A DNA stretch of 64,000 nt from Streptomyces uncialis (lineage in GTDB: Bacteria; Actinomycetota; Actinomycetes; Streptomycetales; Streptomycetaceae). A model generated the notes under the pieces. The model ran no database searches, was not told the origin of the DNA, and worked only from the letters and a program-made list of their open reading frames with translations. Of the stretch, positions 51,198 through 60,261 are shown one piece after another; the first letter of the stretch is position 1; each line of letters begins with the position of its first letter. Made by a program: the position numbers and the translations under genes. Where the stretch lies: NCBI RefSeq assembly GCF_036250755.1, contig NZ_CP109583.1, forward strand, positions 7,496,001 to 7,560,000, in the 5' to 3' direction.

Positions 51198-53131
51198 CCG
51201 TCCGTCCCGTCGCCCCGCGAAGACCCCGTCCCGGCCAGCGCGCCGCCAAAGGCCCCTTCGCCGGGGGCCCCGTCGGCCGACCCGGCCCCCGCCGACCCAC
51301 GAGCCGCCGGCGCGTCCGGATCCGCGCTGACCAGCCGGTTCGTACCGGTCCTGACGACCCAGCTGTCCGGATCGCCCACCAACTGCGCGTTCAGCCGCGG
51401 GTCCTGGTCGAACGCCGTCAGCGCCTCCGCCGCGGTCAGCGCCCGGTCCACGAGCACATCGGCCGCCGCCTTGCGGGCCCGCCACGCGTCGACCGGTTCC
51501 GTCATCGGCAGCAGCCGGGTCGGATGCCCCTGCCCGAGCAGCAGACAGTCCACCCCGTCCAGTCCGTAGAACGTCGGCGCGGTCGATTCGAGGAACCCCC
51601 GGACCACCGGGTCCCGGAACCGCAGCGGGGCGCCGCCCGCGAACACCTCAAGCAGCGCCTCCAGACCGGAGACATCGGTGTCCGCCCGGCAGGCCCGCCA
51701 GAAGGCCGTGTCCTTACGGGTGTTGAACCGGTAGTGCATCGCGAGGAACCAGCGGATCTCGTCCCACTTCTTCGCCAGGGCCGCGTTCACGACCTTGCGC
51801 GGGCACGGCTCGTCCCACGAGCCCGGCAGCGAACCGACCAGCGACAGGATGCCCAGCGTGATCATCATCAGACCGCTGGACTCCAGCGGCTCCACGAACG
51901 CGTACGAGTTCCCGATCGCCATCACGTTCCCGATCCACGCCTCCTCATGGCGCCCGGAACGGAAGTGCACGGTACGGAAGGTGTGCGCCTCGGGGTAGAG
52001 GCGCTGGAGCTCGGCGGTGGCCTCCTCCACGCTGATGAACCCCGAGGAGTGCACGTACCCGACATGGTCGTCGTCCCGGGTGGGGATGGTCCAGCACCAG
52101 CCCGCGTCCATCGTGGTGGCCCGGGTGTACGGCTTGATCCGGCCGTGGTGCGGGACGATCGCGGTGACCGCCCGGTCGGTGAACAGACTGTCGGCGAAGC
52201 TGACGTACGGCGAGTCCAGCGCCTTGCCGAGCAGCAGCGAACGGAACCCGGAGCAGTCGACGTACAGGTCGAAGTCGAGGCGCTCACCGCCGTCGGTCAC
52301 CAGATGGTCCACCCAGCCGTCCGCGCCGAGGACCACGTCGTCGATCTTCGCGTCGATATGACCCACCCCGCGCCGCTCCGCCAGCTCGGTGAGGTAGCGG
52401 ACGAAGCGCGCGTTGTCGAGGTGGTAGGCGAACGGCAGATGCTTCATCAGCGACAGCCGGCCGTCGTCCCCGGACCGGAACACGGGCGCCCGGTCGCGCT
52501 CCATCAGCAGCGACTGGAACGTGAAGGCGTTGATGTCGTCCTGGGTGGCGAGCGAGCCCAGTACGCCCACCGAGTTGGAGCCCCAGTCGAACGGCGCCAT
52601 GAACCCGCCCGGCTTGCCGCCCCAGTCGAAGCGGATGCCCAGCTTCCAGGTGGGCGCGACCGCCTCGTACAGCTCCTGCGGATCGATCCCGAGATAGTGG
52701 TGCAGGAACGGCACCATCGACGGGGTGGTCGCCTCGCCGACCCCGATGATCGGGATGCCCTTCGCCTCGACGAGCGTGACCTCCAGCCACGGCCGCTTGG
52801 CGCGCAGCGCGAGCGCGGTCAGATATCCGGCGGTGCCCCCGCCGATGACGCCCACCCGGCGCACCGCGCGCGGGTCGCCCTGCCGCGGCCGGCTCGCCGG
52901 GTCGATACCGGCGTCCCGGGGCCCGCCCTCCCCGTCCTCGAACAGCGCCGTCAGCTCCGGGGTCAGCCCCTCACCGGGACCCGTGGCCGGGGAACCGCCG
53001 AACCAGCCGAGGACCGCGTCCGCGTCCCCGCGCGGCAGTGAGCCGAGGAACCCCCGCAGATCACCCGCGAAGTCCCCGCCCGTACCCGTCTCGTGGGGAG
53101 TCCCACCGTCCTGCGAAGCCATGTCCGTCAC
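51194..53131 (-). CDS. flavin-dependent tryptophan halogenase family enzyme
   Basis: 645 aa. FAD motif GGGTAG is at 97-102, GVGEAT at 130-135, the catalytic Lys at 163 in TWKLGIRF, the halogenase signature WCWTIP at 345-350 and FVEPLESSG at 412-420, which supplies the Glu. It should chlorinate an aromatic ring, here probably a Trp-derived residue on the carrier peptide or its product. About 90 residues precede the FAD motif; PrnA and RebH start almost at it, so this extension is unusual. GTG 53131 or ATG 53122 may be the start. A separate flavin reductase is required. Confidence 0.92.
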   Translation of the reverse strand: MTDMASQDGGTPHETGTGGDFAGDLRGFLGSLPRGDADAVLGWFGGSPATGPGEGLTPELTALFEDGEGGPRDAGIDPASRPRQGDPRAVRRVGVIGGGTAGYLTALALRAKRPWLEVTLVEAKGIPIIGVGEATTPSMVPFLHHYLGIDPQELYEAVAPTWKLGIRFDWGGKPGGFMAPFDWGSNSVGVLGSLATQDDINAFTFQSLLMERDRAPVFRSGDDGRLSLMKHLPFAYHLDNARFVRYLTELAERRGVGHIDAKIDDVVLGADGWVDHLVTDGGERLDFDLYVDCSGFRSLLLGKALDSPYVSFADSLFTDRAVTAIVPHHGRIKPYTRATTMDAGWCWTIPTRDDDHVGYVHSSGFISVEEATAELQRLYPEAHTFRTVHFRSGRHEEAWIGNVMAIGNSYAFVEPLESSGLMMITLGILSLVGSLPGSWDEPCPRKVVNAALAKKWDEIRWFLAMHYRFNTRKDTAFWRACRADTDVSGLEALLEVFAGGAPLRFRDPVVRGFLESTAPTFYGLDGVDCLLLGQGHPTRLLPMTEPVDAWRARKAAADVLVDRALTAAEALTAFDQDPRLNAQLVGDPDSWVVRTGTNRLVSADPDAPAARGSAGAGSADGAPGEGAFGGALAGTGSSRGDGTDG

Positions 53132-53137
53132 GCTGTC

Positions 53138-54472
53138 TCACGCTTCCTTCCTGGTCGGTTGGTGCGGTACGCCGCCCAAGGCGGCGGACGTGTCCGGGCC
53201 CTTGCGCCGGGTGGGCGGGGCCGCGAGGGTGCCGTCCCGGCCCCGTCCGAGCCGTCCCGCCACCGGCCAGGTCATCGCCGTGCAGACGAAGGCCATCACG
53301 ACCAGCGCCGTGAACATCTCCGTGCTGAGCACACCGAGGTCGAGCCCGACGTTCAGCACCACCAGCTCCGTCATGCCCCGGCAGTTCATCAGCGCGCCGA
53401 GCCGCAGCGAGTCCCGCCAGCCGGACCCCGCCGCCCGCGCGCCCAGCGCCGTGCCGCCGAGCTTGCCCGCGACCGCCACGGCGATCGCCACCAGGCACCA
53501 CAGCCACACCGCGCCCGACCCGGCCAGCGAGCCGAGGTCGGTGCGCAGCCCGCTGTACGCGAAGAACAGCGGCAGCAGCAGCGCCCCGGCGACGGTGCCC
53601 AGCCGTTCCGCCGACTCCTGGACCACCGTCCGGTCACGGGGGACGGCCAGCCCGAACAGGAACGCGCCGAAGATCGCGTGCACCCCGATCCACTCGGTCA
53701 CCGCGGCCGACGCCAGCGCGCCGAGCAGCAGGACACCCGTGCGGGTGGTCGCGCCGAACCGGGGCTCGGCCAGCATCCGGGCGAGCGCCGGACGCACCAC
53801 GAACACCAAGGCCGCGGTGAACGCCACCGTCAGCGCCACGGTGAGCGCGGCACTCGGCGCGCTCGCCGCGACCATGCCCGCGACCACCGCCAGCAGCGAC
53901 CACGCCACCACGTCACCGACGGTCGCGCAGGTCAGCGCCACCGTGGCGACGACCGTCCCGCGCAGCGGACCGTCCTCCAGGATGCGGGCGAGCACCGGCA
54001 GCGCGGTGACCCCCATCGCGACCCCGAGGAACAGCGCGTACGGCACGGGCCCGGTGTCCCCGCCCGCGAACCGCTCGTGCGTCAGCACCCCGAAACCCAC
54101 ACCCAGCAGCACCGGGATCACGATGCTGGTGACACTCACGTACGACGTCAGCCTGCCCTTGCCGCGCAGCAGCCGCAGATCCACCTCAAGACCCGCGAGA
54201 TAGACGAACAGGACCACGCCCAGCTGCGACAGCACATGCAGCGGGGCCAGTACCTCCGGCGGGAACAGCGCGTCCATCGCCTCCGGCCACCACGCGCCCA
54301 GCACGGAGGGCCCGAGCATGAGCCCCGCGGCGATCTCCCCGATCACCACGGGCTGCCCCAGCCGACGGGCCAGCGCGCCCACGGACTTGCAGCACACCAG
54401 GATCACGACGACGGCGAAGAGGACCCCGTCGAGGGGAAGCGGCGCTGCTCCGGGCGCTGCGCTGACGTCCAT
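53138..54472 (-). CDS. CPA2-type Na+/H+ antiporter
   Basis: 444 aa integral membrane protein with about 11-12 spans. It opens with LFAVVVILVCCKSVGALARRLGQPVVIGEIAAGLMLGPSVLG, the cation:proton antiporter-2 signature, and contains ATVGDVVAWSLLAV and the NCRGMTELVVLNVGLD segment with conserved charged residues. It may export the product or support self-tolerance. ATG 54472 is the start, since the upstream frame to 54553 overlaps promoter blocks. First gene of the halogenase operon. Confidence 0.9.
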   Translation of the reverse strand: MDVSAAPGAAPLPLDGVLFAVVVILVCCKSVGALARRLGQPVVIGEIAAGLMLGPSVLGAWWPEAMDALFPPEVLAPLHVLSQLGVVLFVYLAGLEVDLRLLRGKGRLTSYVSVTSIVIPVLLGVGFGVLTHERFAGGDTGPVPYALFLGVAMGVTALPVLARILEDGPLRGTVVATVALTCATVGDVVAWSLLAVVAGMVAASAPSAALTVALTVAFTAALVFVVRPALARMLAEPRFGATTRTGVLLLGALASAAVTEWIGVHAIFGAFLFGLAVPRDRTVVQESAERLGTVAGALLLPLFFAYSGLRTDLGSLAGSGAVWLWCLVAIAVAVAGKLGGTALGARAAGSGWRDSLRLGALMNCRGMTELVVLNVGLDLGVLSTEMFTALVVMAFVCTAMTWPVAGRLGRGRDGTLAAPPTRRKGPDTSAALGGVPHQPTRKEA

Positions 54473-54913
54473 GGCACCTGCTTTCTGACGCGGGGGCCGA
54501 AAAGGGCCTCTTTGCAGACGCTCCCCATCGTGTGCCAGTTCCCGGGGCACCATCCAGCGCCCCCCGCCGGAAACTTCTCCCCGCCACGCGCCCCCTGTGA
54601 CCTGCGGAAACGCCGTCCGGTACGGGAGAACTACTCACCGGTGCGGCGCGGCACTACCCAGCGGGCACCCCGGAGGCGACCCGTCCGCCCGCTCTCCCGC
54701 CGCCCCGCCCGCCCGCTCCCGTCGGCCCGACCGCCCGCGGACAGCGCTCCACCCCGCCACCCGCGCCGGAGACCACGCACGCCACCCACGCCACTCGCGG
54801 GCCCGTACACCCCGCCCGTACGCCTCGCCCACCCGCGCCGCCCGCGCCCACCCGCGCCGCCCGCGCCCACCCGCTCCCGCCCGCCCGCTCCGGGCCGAAC
54901 GGAACGGGACCCG
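54473..54913. other. intergenic region upstream of the halogenase operon
   Basis: Contains the matched promoter (54527-54639) and, from 54650 to 54900, low-complexity C/G-rich DNA with near-repeats of GCCCGCGCCCACCCGC. No gene is supported. Confidence 0.6.
54527..54639 (-). promoter_or_regulatory. halogenase-operon promoter, three conserved blocks
   Basis: Read leftward: GGTGAGTAGTTC (54639-54628), GGAGAAGTTTCC (54580-54569) and GCACACGAT (54535-54527). Start-to-start distances (59 and 42 bases) are identical to those of the PEARL-operon promoter, although the sequence between blocks differs. GCACACGAT ends 55 bases before the antiporter ATG. Confidence 0.65.
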
Positions 54914-56116
54914 CTACAGGAAGGTGTGCCCCTCACCGCGGTACGTGGGGACCGTCGCCGTGACGGTGTCGCCCTCGACCAGCCGCAACGCGTCGAACCG
55001 CTCGCACAGTTCCCCGGCCTTCGCGTGCCGGAACCACACCTTGTCGCCGATCAGCAGATCGTCCGCGGGCCCGCCCAGCAACGGCGTCTGCACCTCACCC
55101 GCGCCCTCCTGGGAGGCGTACCGCAGGCCCTCCGGCAGCCACGGCACCGGCAGCCGGTCCGCCCCGGCCGGACCCGAGGCCGGATATCCCCCGCCCAGCA
55201 CCGTCACCACCCCGACCCCCGGGCGCCGCACCACCGGCAGCGCGAACAGCGCGGCGGGCCGGCCCCGGAACGACGAGTAGCCGTCGAACAGCCGGGGCGT
55301 GTACAGCCCCGACCCCGCCGCCACCTCCGTCACCGCGTCCTCCGCGACGGTGTGCTGCACGCTCCCGGTCCCGCCGCCGTTCACGAACTCCAGGTCCGGG
55401 ACGACGGCCCGGACCGCCCGCACCACCTCGGCGCGCCGCGCCGCCAGCTCCCGCCGCGCCGCGCGCTGCATCAGCCGTATCGCGCCCGAGAGCACCGGAC
55501 GCCCGGCCACCACGTCCCCGACCCCGGCCACATGCCCCTCGTACGCCATGATCCCCACCAGCCGGAACCCGGGCGTCCGGGCCACCGCGCGGGCCAGCTC
55601 GGCGGCCTCGGCGGGGGAGTGCACCGGCGAACGGCGTGACCCGATCCGCACCCGGCCGCCCAGCAGCCGCAACGACGTGTCGAGTTCCAGACAGACCCGT
55701 ACTTGCTCCCGGCCACCGCCGCGCGACGCGTCGATCAGCCGCAGCTGCGCGGGGTCGTCGATCATCACCGTCACCGCCGCCGCGAGCTTCGGATCACCCG
55801 TCAGCTCCGCGAACCCGGCCCGGTCGGCCGACGGGTACGCGAGCAGCACGTCCCCGAAACCGGACCGCGCCAGCCACAGCGACTCCGCCAGCGTGAACGA
55901 CATGACACCCGCGAAGCCGTCCCGGGCGAGGACCCGTTCCAGCAGGGCTCGGCAGCGCACCGACTTGCTCGCGACCCGCACGGGGGTGCCCGCCGCCCGG
56001 CGGACCAGATCCGCGGCGTTGGCGTCGAAGGCGTCCAGGTCCACGATCGCGACGGGCGCGTCGAACGAGGCGGTGGCCCGGTCGTACCGGGCCCGGTCGG
56101 CGGCGCGAGCACTCAT
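54914..56116 (-). CDS. PLP-dependent amino-acid deaminase/aldolase-like (alanine racemase N-fold)
   Basis: 400 aa fold-type III PLP protein. It contains PVAIVDLDAFDANAADLVRRAAGTPVRVASKSVRC, where the Lys in VASKS binds PLP, then LELDTSLRLLGGRVRIGSRRSPVHS and the late GPADDLLIGDKVWFRHAKAGEL. Members of this group act as D-threonine aldolase or D-amino-acid deaminase/racemase. ATG 56116 is the start. It is probably a core gene rather than part of the cluster, since it has its own upstream region and lies beyond the shared promoter. Confidence 0.86.
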   Translation of the reverse strand: MSARAADRARYDRATASFDAPVAIVDLDAFDANAADLVRRAAGTPVRVASKSVRCRALLERVLARDGFAGVMSFTLAESLWLARSGFGDVLLAYPSADRAGFAELTGDPKLAAAVTVMIDDPAQLRLIDASRGGGREQVRVCLELDTSLRLLGGRVRIGSRRSPVHSPAEAAELARAVARTPGFRLVGIMAYEGHVAGVGDVVAGRPVLSGAIRLMQRAARRELAARRAEVVRAVRAVVPDLEFVNGGGTGSVQHTVAEDAVTEVAAGSGLYTPRLFDGYSSFRGRPAALFALPVVRRPGVGVVTVLGGGYPASGPAGADRLPVPWLPEGLRYASQEGAGEVQTPLLGGPADDLLIGDKVWFRHAKAGELCERFDALRLVEGDTVTATVPTYRGEGHTFL

Positions 56117-56611
56117 GTCCGCAGCCTGCCAGACCCGGTTACCGGAGGGTAGGGGGATGTACCGGGCAGATGCCACCGCTGCCCGGACCGCCTCCCGCAC
56201 GGTGGTCGCCAGCCCGTAGAGTGACGCGAACGCAAACGGAGGAACCGGTCCCGGGCCCGCGCCCGGACCGGCTGGGACCCCGCCGTGACCGCCTTCCCGG
56301 GGTCGCGGAAGGAGCCCGCCCCGACCGCGCGGACGACCCGGGCGCCGGCCCGGACGCCCGCACCGCGGCCCGCCGTTCGTACGGGCGGCCGCACGGCCCG
56401 CCCGGCAGGGGACGGTGCTCCCGGACGCGGTTGCGGACAGGTCCGGGCGCTTCCGGGCGCGGCGCGTGTCCCGCCCGGGGAGCCGGACAGGGCATGGCCC
56501 GGCGCCGGTTCGGACCTGGTCCGGACCCGGCCCGGTGACGACGGACCCGGGCATCACCCCCGGGAACAGCTGACCCGGTCCGAGGGGGACCGGCCCGGAG
56601 GCGAGGGGCGT
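56117..56611. other. divergent intergenic region before the proline-rich gene
   Basis: About 495 bp between divergent genes. An open frame continues upstream from the proline-rich gene (to 56285) but reads as Pro/Arg/Ala noise, and no better frame is seen. Several GC-rich inverted repeats occur near 56250-56280. Promoters for both directions should lie here. Confidence 0.5.
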
Positions 56612-58819
56612 ATGACCACGGAGACGGACGAGCCCTCGTCACCCCCTTACCCACCCCCGCCCCCCGTCCCGCCCCGGCCTCCGGCACCGCCCGGTTCCCC
56701 GGCCCCGCCGCGTCCCGCCGCCCCGCCCCACCCCGTGCGGCCCCCGGTCGCGCCACCCCCGTACCCCCCGAGGCCCGCCACCGCGCCCCCGTCCGCCCGG
56801 CCCTCGTCCGCCCGGCCGCCGTCCGGCCCGGACCGCCCCCCGCCCGAGCCCGCCCGCGACCCGGGCCGCGGCCCCGGCCACCAGCACGGTTCCGCACCGG
56901 GGTCCGTCCCCACGCCCCGGACCGCGACCCCGCCCGCCCCGGTCGCGCCGAGTGCCCCGACCGCGCCCGCGCCGGTCGGGAGGACGGGTACTCCGATGCC
57001 ACCTGCCCCGGTCCGGACCGGCGTTCCGGCGGCACCTGCCCCGGTCGCGTCGGGTGGCCCGACGGCCCCCGCCCCCGCCGCGCCGACCGCCCCGGCCCCG
57101 ACCGCCCCGGCCCCGGCCGCGCCGGGCACTCCGACCGCCCCCGCCGCGTCGAGCGCCCCGACCGCGCCCGCGCCGGGAGAACCCTGGCGCCCCGTCCCGC
57201 CCCCGTCCGCCGTGCCTCCCGGGGCCGCGACTCCCCGCCCGACGGCCCCCGGAACGGCCCGACCGGCCGCCCCCGCACCGCCCGGCGAGCCATCCGGAAT
57301 GCCCGCCTCCGCGGCCAGTTCCGGGGCACCCGGGACCCGGACGGCCAAGTCACTGGATACTCAAGGGGTGTTCGACGTTCGCGGGATGGCCGACAACGAC
57401 CCGGGACCGGGTTCGCCCGGACCCCGCACCAGCATGCCCGGACACCCCGGGCGGGACACCGTCCCCGGCCCGCCGGGCCCCCGGACCCCCGCCCGCCCCG
57501 GCACCACCCGCCCGGTCCCGGGGAATCAGCCGCCCCCGCCCCCGGCCTCCGCCCGGTTCCCCGACGAACCGCCCCCCGAACCCCGTCGCCCCGTCCCGCC
57601 CCGCCAGGTACCCGCCCCGCCGCAGGGCGCCGACCTGCCCGGCGACGGCCCCCGCCACGAAGGCGGCGGCCCCCGCCGCGGCGGCCCGCCCGCCCCGGGC
57701 ACCGGCCACCCGGGCCGCCCCCCGTACCCCGCGCACGGCCACCCCGGCCGACCTGCCCCGCCCGTCGGCCCGGAGCACCCCGGGTACCCCGGCGCGGACC
57801 ACCCGGGGTACCCCGGCCCGGAGCACCCCGGATACCCCGGCCCCCACACCCACCCGGGACCCCGTCCGCCCCAGGCCACGCGCGCCCCCGGCCCCGCCCA
57901 CCACCTCGGCGCGCCCCCCGCGTTCACCACGGCCCCCCGCCCCACCGAGACCACCACCCGGCTCAGACCCATCCGTGACGACGACCCCCTCGACCGTCCG
58001 CCGCCCCGCTCCTACGACCCGTTCGACGACCCCCCGGGACACCGCGCCCGGCCCACCGGCCACTGGACCGGACGCCGGGCCGCCGCCGCGGTGGCCTGCG
58101 CCGTCCTCGGACTCGGCCTCATCGGCGGTGCTGTCACCGGCAGCTGGCTCACCGGTGACAGCACCGCCGCGCCCGGCCCCGCCGACCGCTTCGCCGCCGC
58201 CGGGGAACGCTGGCACAGCACCCCCGTCGACGACCTGTTCCCCCGGACCGTCCGCGGTGAGGGCGCCGGACCGGGCGGCGCCGACCGCACCTGGACCCGG
58301 GTCGCCGTCGCCCCCGACGGCACCTGCGCCCAGGGCCTCGACCCGCTGCTGCGCCGCGCCCTCGCCCCGGCCGGCTGCGTACGGCTGCTGCGCGCCACGT
58401 ACACGGACGCCACCCGCAGCCATGTCACCACCGTCGGGATGCTGTTCACCAAGACGGACGCCGACGGGATGCGCGCCCTGCGCGCCCGCTTCACCAAGGA
58501 GCAACTGGACCGCCGCCGTGATCTGATGCCCCGTCCGTACGCGGCCGAGGGCACCGTCGCCGAAGGATTCGGGGACCGTCAGCGCACGTCCTGGACCGTG
58601 TCCGTGCTCACCGACGCCCCGGTCGTCGTCCTCGCGGTGTCCGGCTTCGCCGACGGCCGTACCGTCACCGACCCGGAGCCCGCCACCGACGCAGCCCGCT
58701 CCGACAGCACCACCACCCCCGCCCAGTCGGGCCTCGGCCATGAGGCGAAGGGCCTCGCCGACCGTGTGGAGCGCGTGTTCCGCAAAGGCGCGAGCGCGAC
58801 CCCGGAGAAGACATCATGA
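56612..58819 (+). CDS. proline-rich single-span membrane protein coupled to mycosin
   Basis: 735 aa. The first ~490 residues are Pro/Ala/Gly-rich with short repeats (such as APAPAAP and HPGYPGPE units) and probably disordered in the cytosol. One membrane span near 490-515 (AAAAVACAVLGLGLIGGAVTG) is followed by a folded extracytoplasmic domain with two Cys (TCAQGLDPLLRRALAPAGC). ATG 56612 follows GAGGGGCG. It overlaps the subtilase start by 4 bases, so the pair probably works together at the membrane; the layout resembles mycosin-linked proteins but no ESX genes are nearby. Confidence 0.75.
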   Translation: MTTETDEPSSPPYPPPPPVPPRPPAPPGSPAPPRPAAPPHPVRPPVAPPPYPPRPATAPPSARPSSARPPSGPDRPPPEPARDPGRGPGHQHGSAPGSVPTPRTATPPAPVAPSAPTAPAPVGRTGTPMPPAPVRTGVPAAPAPVASGGPTAPAPAAPTAPAPTAPAPAAPGTPTAPAASSAPTAPAPGEPWRPVPPPSAVPPGAATPRPTAPGTARPAAPAPPGEPSGMPASAASSGAPGTRTAKSLDTQGVFDVRGMADNDPGPGSPGPRTSMPGHPGRDTVPGPPGPRTPARPGTTRPVPGNQPPPPPASARFPDEPPPEPRRPVPPRQVPAPPQGADLPGDGPRHEGGGPRRGGPPAPGTGHPGRPPYPAHGHPGRPAPPVGPEHPGYPGADHPGYPGPEHPGYPGPHTHPGPRPPQATRAPGPAHHLGAPPAFTTAPRPTETTTRLRPIRDDDPLDRPPPRSYDPFDDPPGHRARPTGHWTGRRAAAAVACAVLGLGLIGGAVTGSWLTGDSTAAPGPADRFAAAGERWHSTPVDDLFPRTVRGEGAGPGGADRTWTRVAVAPDGTCAQGLDPLLRRALAPAGCVRLLRATYTDATRSHVTTVGMLFTKTDADGMRALRARFTKEQLDRRRDLMPRPYAAEGTVAEGFGDRQRTSWTVSVLTDAPVVVLAVSGFADGRTVTDPEPATDAARSDSTTTPAQSGLGHEAKGLADRVERVFRKGASATPEKTS

Positions 58820-60027
58820 CGCCCCGACAGCTCCCCCCACCCCACCGCACGGCCCCTCACTCCAGGCCCGCGCGCCACGCCGCCACCGCCCTCGTCTGCG
58901 CCGGACTCACCACCGCGCTCGCCCTGCTGCCCGCCACCTCCGCCCACGCCGACGGCATCCGCGCCCGCCAGTGGAGCCACCAGGCACTCGGCGTCGAGGA
59001 GGCCTGGCGCACCACCAGGGGCGACGGCATCACCGTGGCCGTGCTGGACACCGGGGTGGACGACAGCCACCCGGACCTCACCGGCAGCGTCCTGCCCGGC
59101 AAGGACCTGATCGGCTTCGGCGCCCGGCGCGGCGACCGCTCCTGGGCCCGGCACGGCAGCGCCATGGCCGGGATCATCGCGGGCCACGGACACGGCGCGG
59201 GCAACACCGACGGTGTCCTCGGTATCGCCCCCGAGGCCGAGATCCTGCCGATCCGGGTGATCCTGGAGGACGGCGACCCCTCCCGCAAGGAGGCCCGCGA
59301 CACCCGGGGCACCGCCCTCGCCGAAGGCATCCGCTGGGCGGCCGACCAGGGCGCCGACGTCATCAACCTCTCCCTGGGCGACGACTCCGCCTCCGCCCAC
59401 CCCGAACCCGCCGAGGACGCGGCCGTCCAGTACGCCCTGAAGAAGGGCGCGTCCGTCATCGCCTCGGCGGGCAACGGCGGGGAGAAGGGCGACCATGTCT
59501 CCTACCCGGCCGCCTACCCCGGGGTCATCGCGGCCACCGCCGTGGACCGCTTCGGCGCCCGCGCCCCGTTCTCCACCCGCCGCTGGTACGCCACCGTCAG
59601 CGCCCCCGGCAAGGACATCGTCCTGCTGGACCCCGACCGCCAGTACTACACGGGCTGGGGCACCAGCGCCGCCGCCGCGTTCGTCTCCGGCGCGGTCGCC
59701 CTGGTCCGCGCCGCCCACCCGGACCTCAGCCCCGCACAGATCAAACGGCTCCTGGAGGACACCGCCGGGGACGCCCCCGAGCAGGGCAGGGACGACTCCC
59801 GGGGCTTCGGCATGATCGACCCGGCCGCCGCGATCCGCGAGGGCGGCACCCGGGAACCGGAACTGCGCGCGGCGGTCTACGGAAAGCGCTACTTCGGGGC
59901 GGGCCCGGCCGTCCCCGTGAAGAAGAAGGACAACGGCTGGGCGGGCCCCCTCGCCGCCGGAACGGGCGTCGCCCTGCTGGCCGTGGCCGTCGTCCTGTGG
60001 CGCGGCCGCCGAAGCACCCCCGCCTGA
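58816..60027 (+). CDS. mycosin-type subtilisin-like serine protease
   Basis: 403 aa S8 protease. Signal peptide at residues ~17-46. Catalytic triad: Asp78 in VAVLDTGVD, His113 in RHGSAMAG and Ser284 in GTSAAAAFVSG. A C-terminal membrane span (PLAAGTGVALLAVAVVLW) anchors it with the active site outside, the mycosin layout known for type VII secretion-associated MycP. ATGA overlap with the proline-rich gene. A C-rich low-complexity stretch follows. Confidence 0.9.
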   Translation: MTPRQLPPPHRTAPHSRPARHAATALVCAGLTTALALLPATSAHADGIRARQWSHQALGVEEAWRTTRGDGITVAVLDTGVDDSHPDLTGSVLPGKDLIGFGARRGDRSWARHGSAMAGIIAGHGHGAGNTDGVLGIAPEAEILPIRVILEDGDPSRKEARDTRGTALAEGIRWAADQGADVINLSLGDDSASAHPEPAEDAAVQYALKKGASVIASAGNGGEKGDHVSYPAAYPGVIAATAVDRFGARAPFSTRRWYATVSAPGKDIVLLDPDRQYYTGWGTSAAAAFVSGAVALVRAAHPDLSPAQIKRLLEDTAGDAPEQGRDDSRGFGMIDPAAAIREGGTREPELRAAVYGKRYFGAGPAVPVKKKDNGWAGPLAAGTGVALLAVAVVLWRGRRSTPA

Positions 60028-60261
60028 CCCGCACCCCGGCCCCCCCCACAGTCCCGGGACCCCCACCACCCCGACGCCCCAGCCGCCCCGATGCCCCCAC
60101 CACCCCGACATGTCACCGTCCCTGGGACCCCACCACCCCGGCACCCCGCGACTCCGGGACCCGCACCACCCCGACAGACAAGGCACCGCACCGTCCCGAC
60201 GCGACACCTCACCGTCCCGGGTGGCCCCGGGCGTACACGCACCCCAGCGGCACCCCGGGCG
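60028..60261. other. low-complexity intergenic DNA
   Basis: About 230 bp of CACCCCGAC-type C-rich near-repeats between convergent genes. No terminator hairpin with a clean stem or gene was recognised. Confidence 0.5.

Noticed and set aside
56285..56611. Longer start of the proline-rich gene at 56285
   Set aside because: No ribosome site, and the extra residues are random-looking; ATG 56612 has a GAGGGGCG site.
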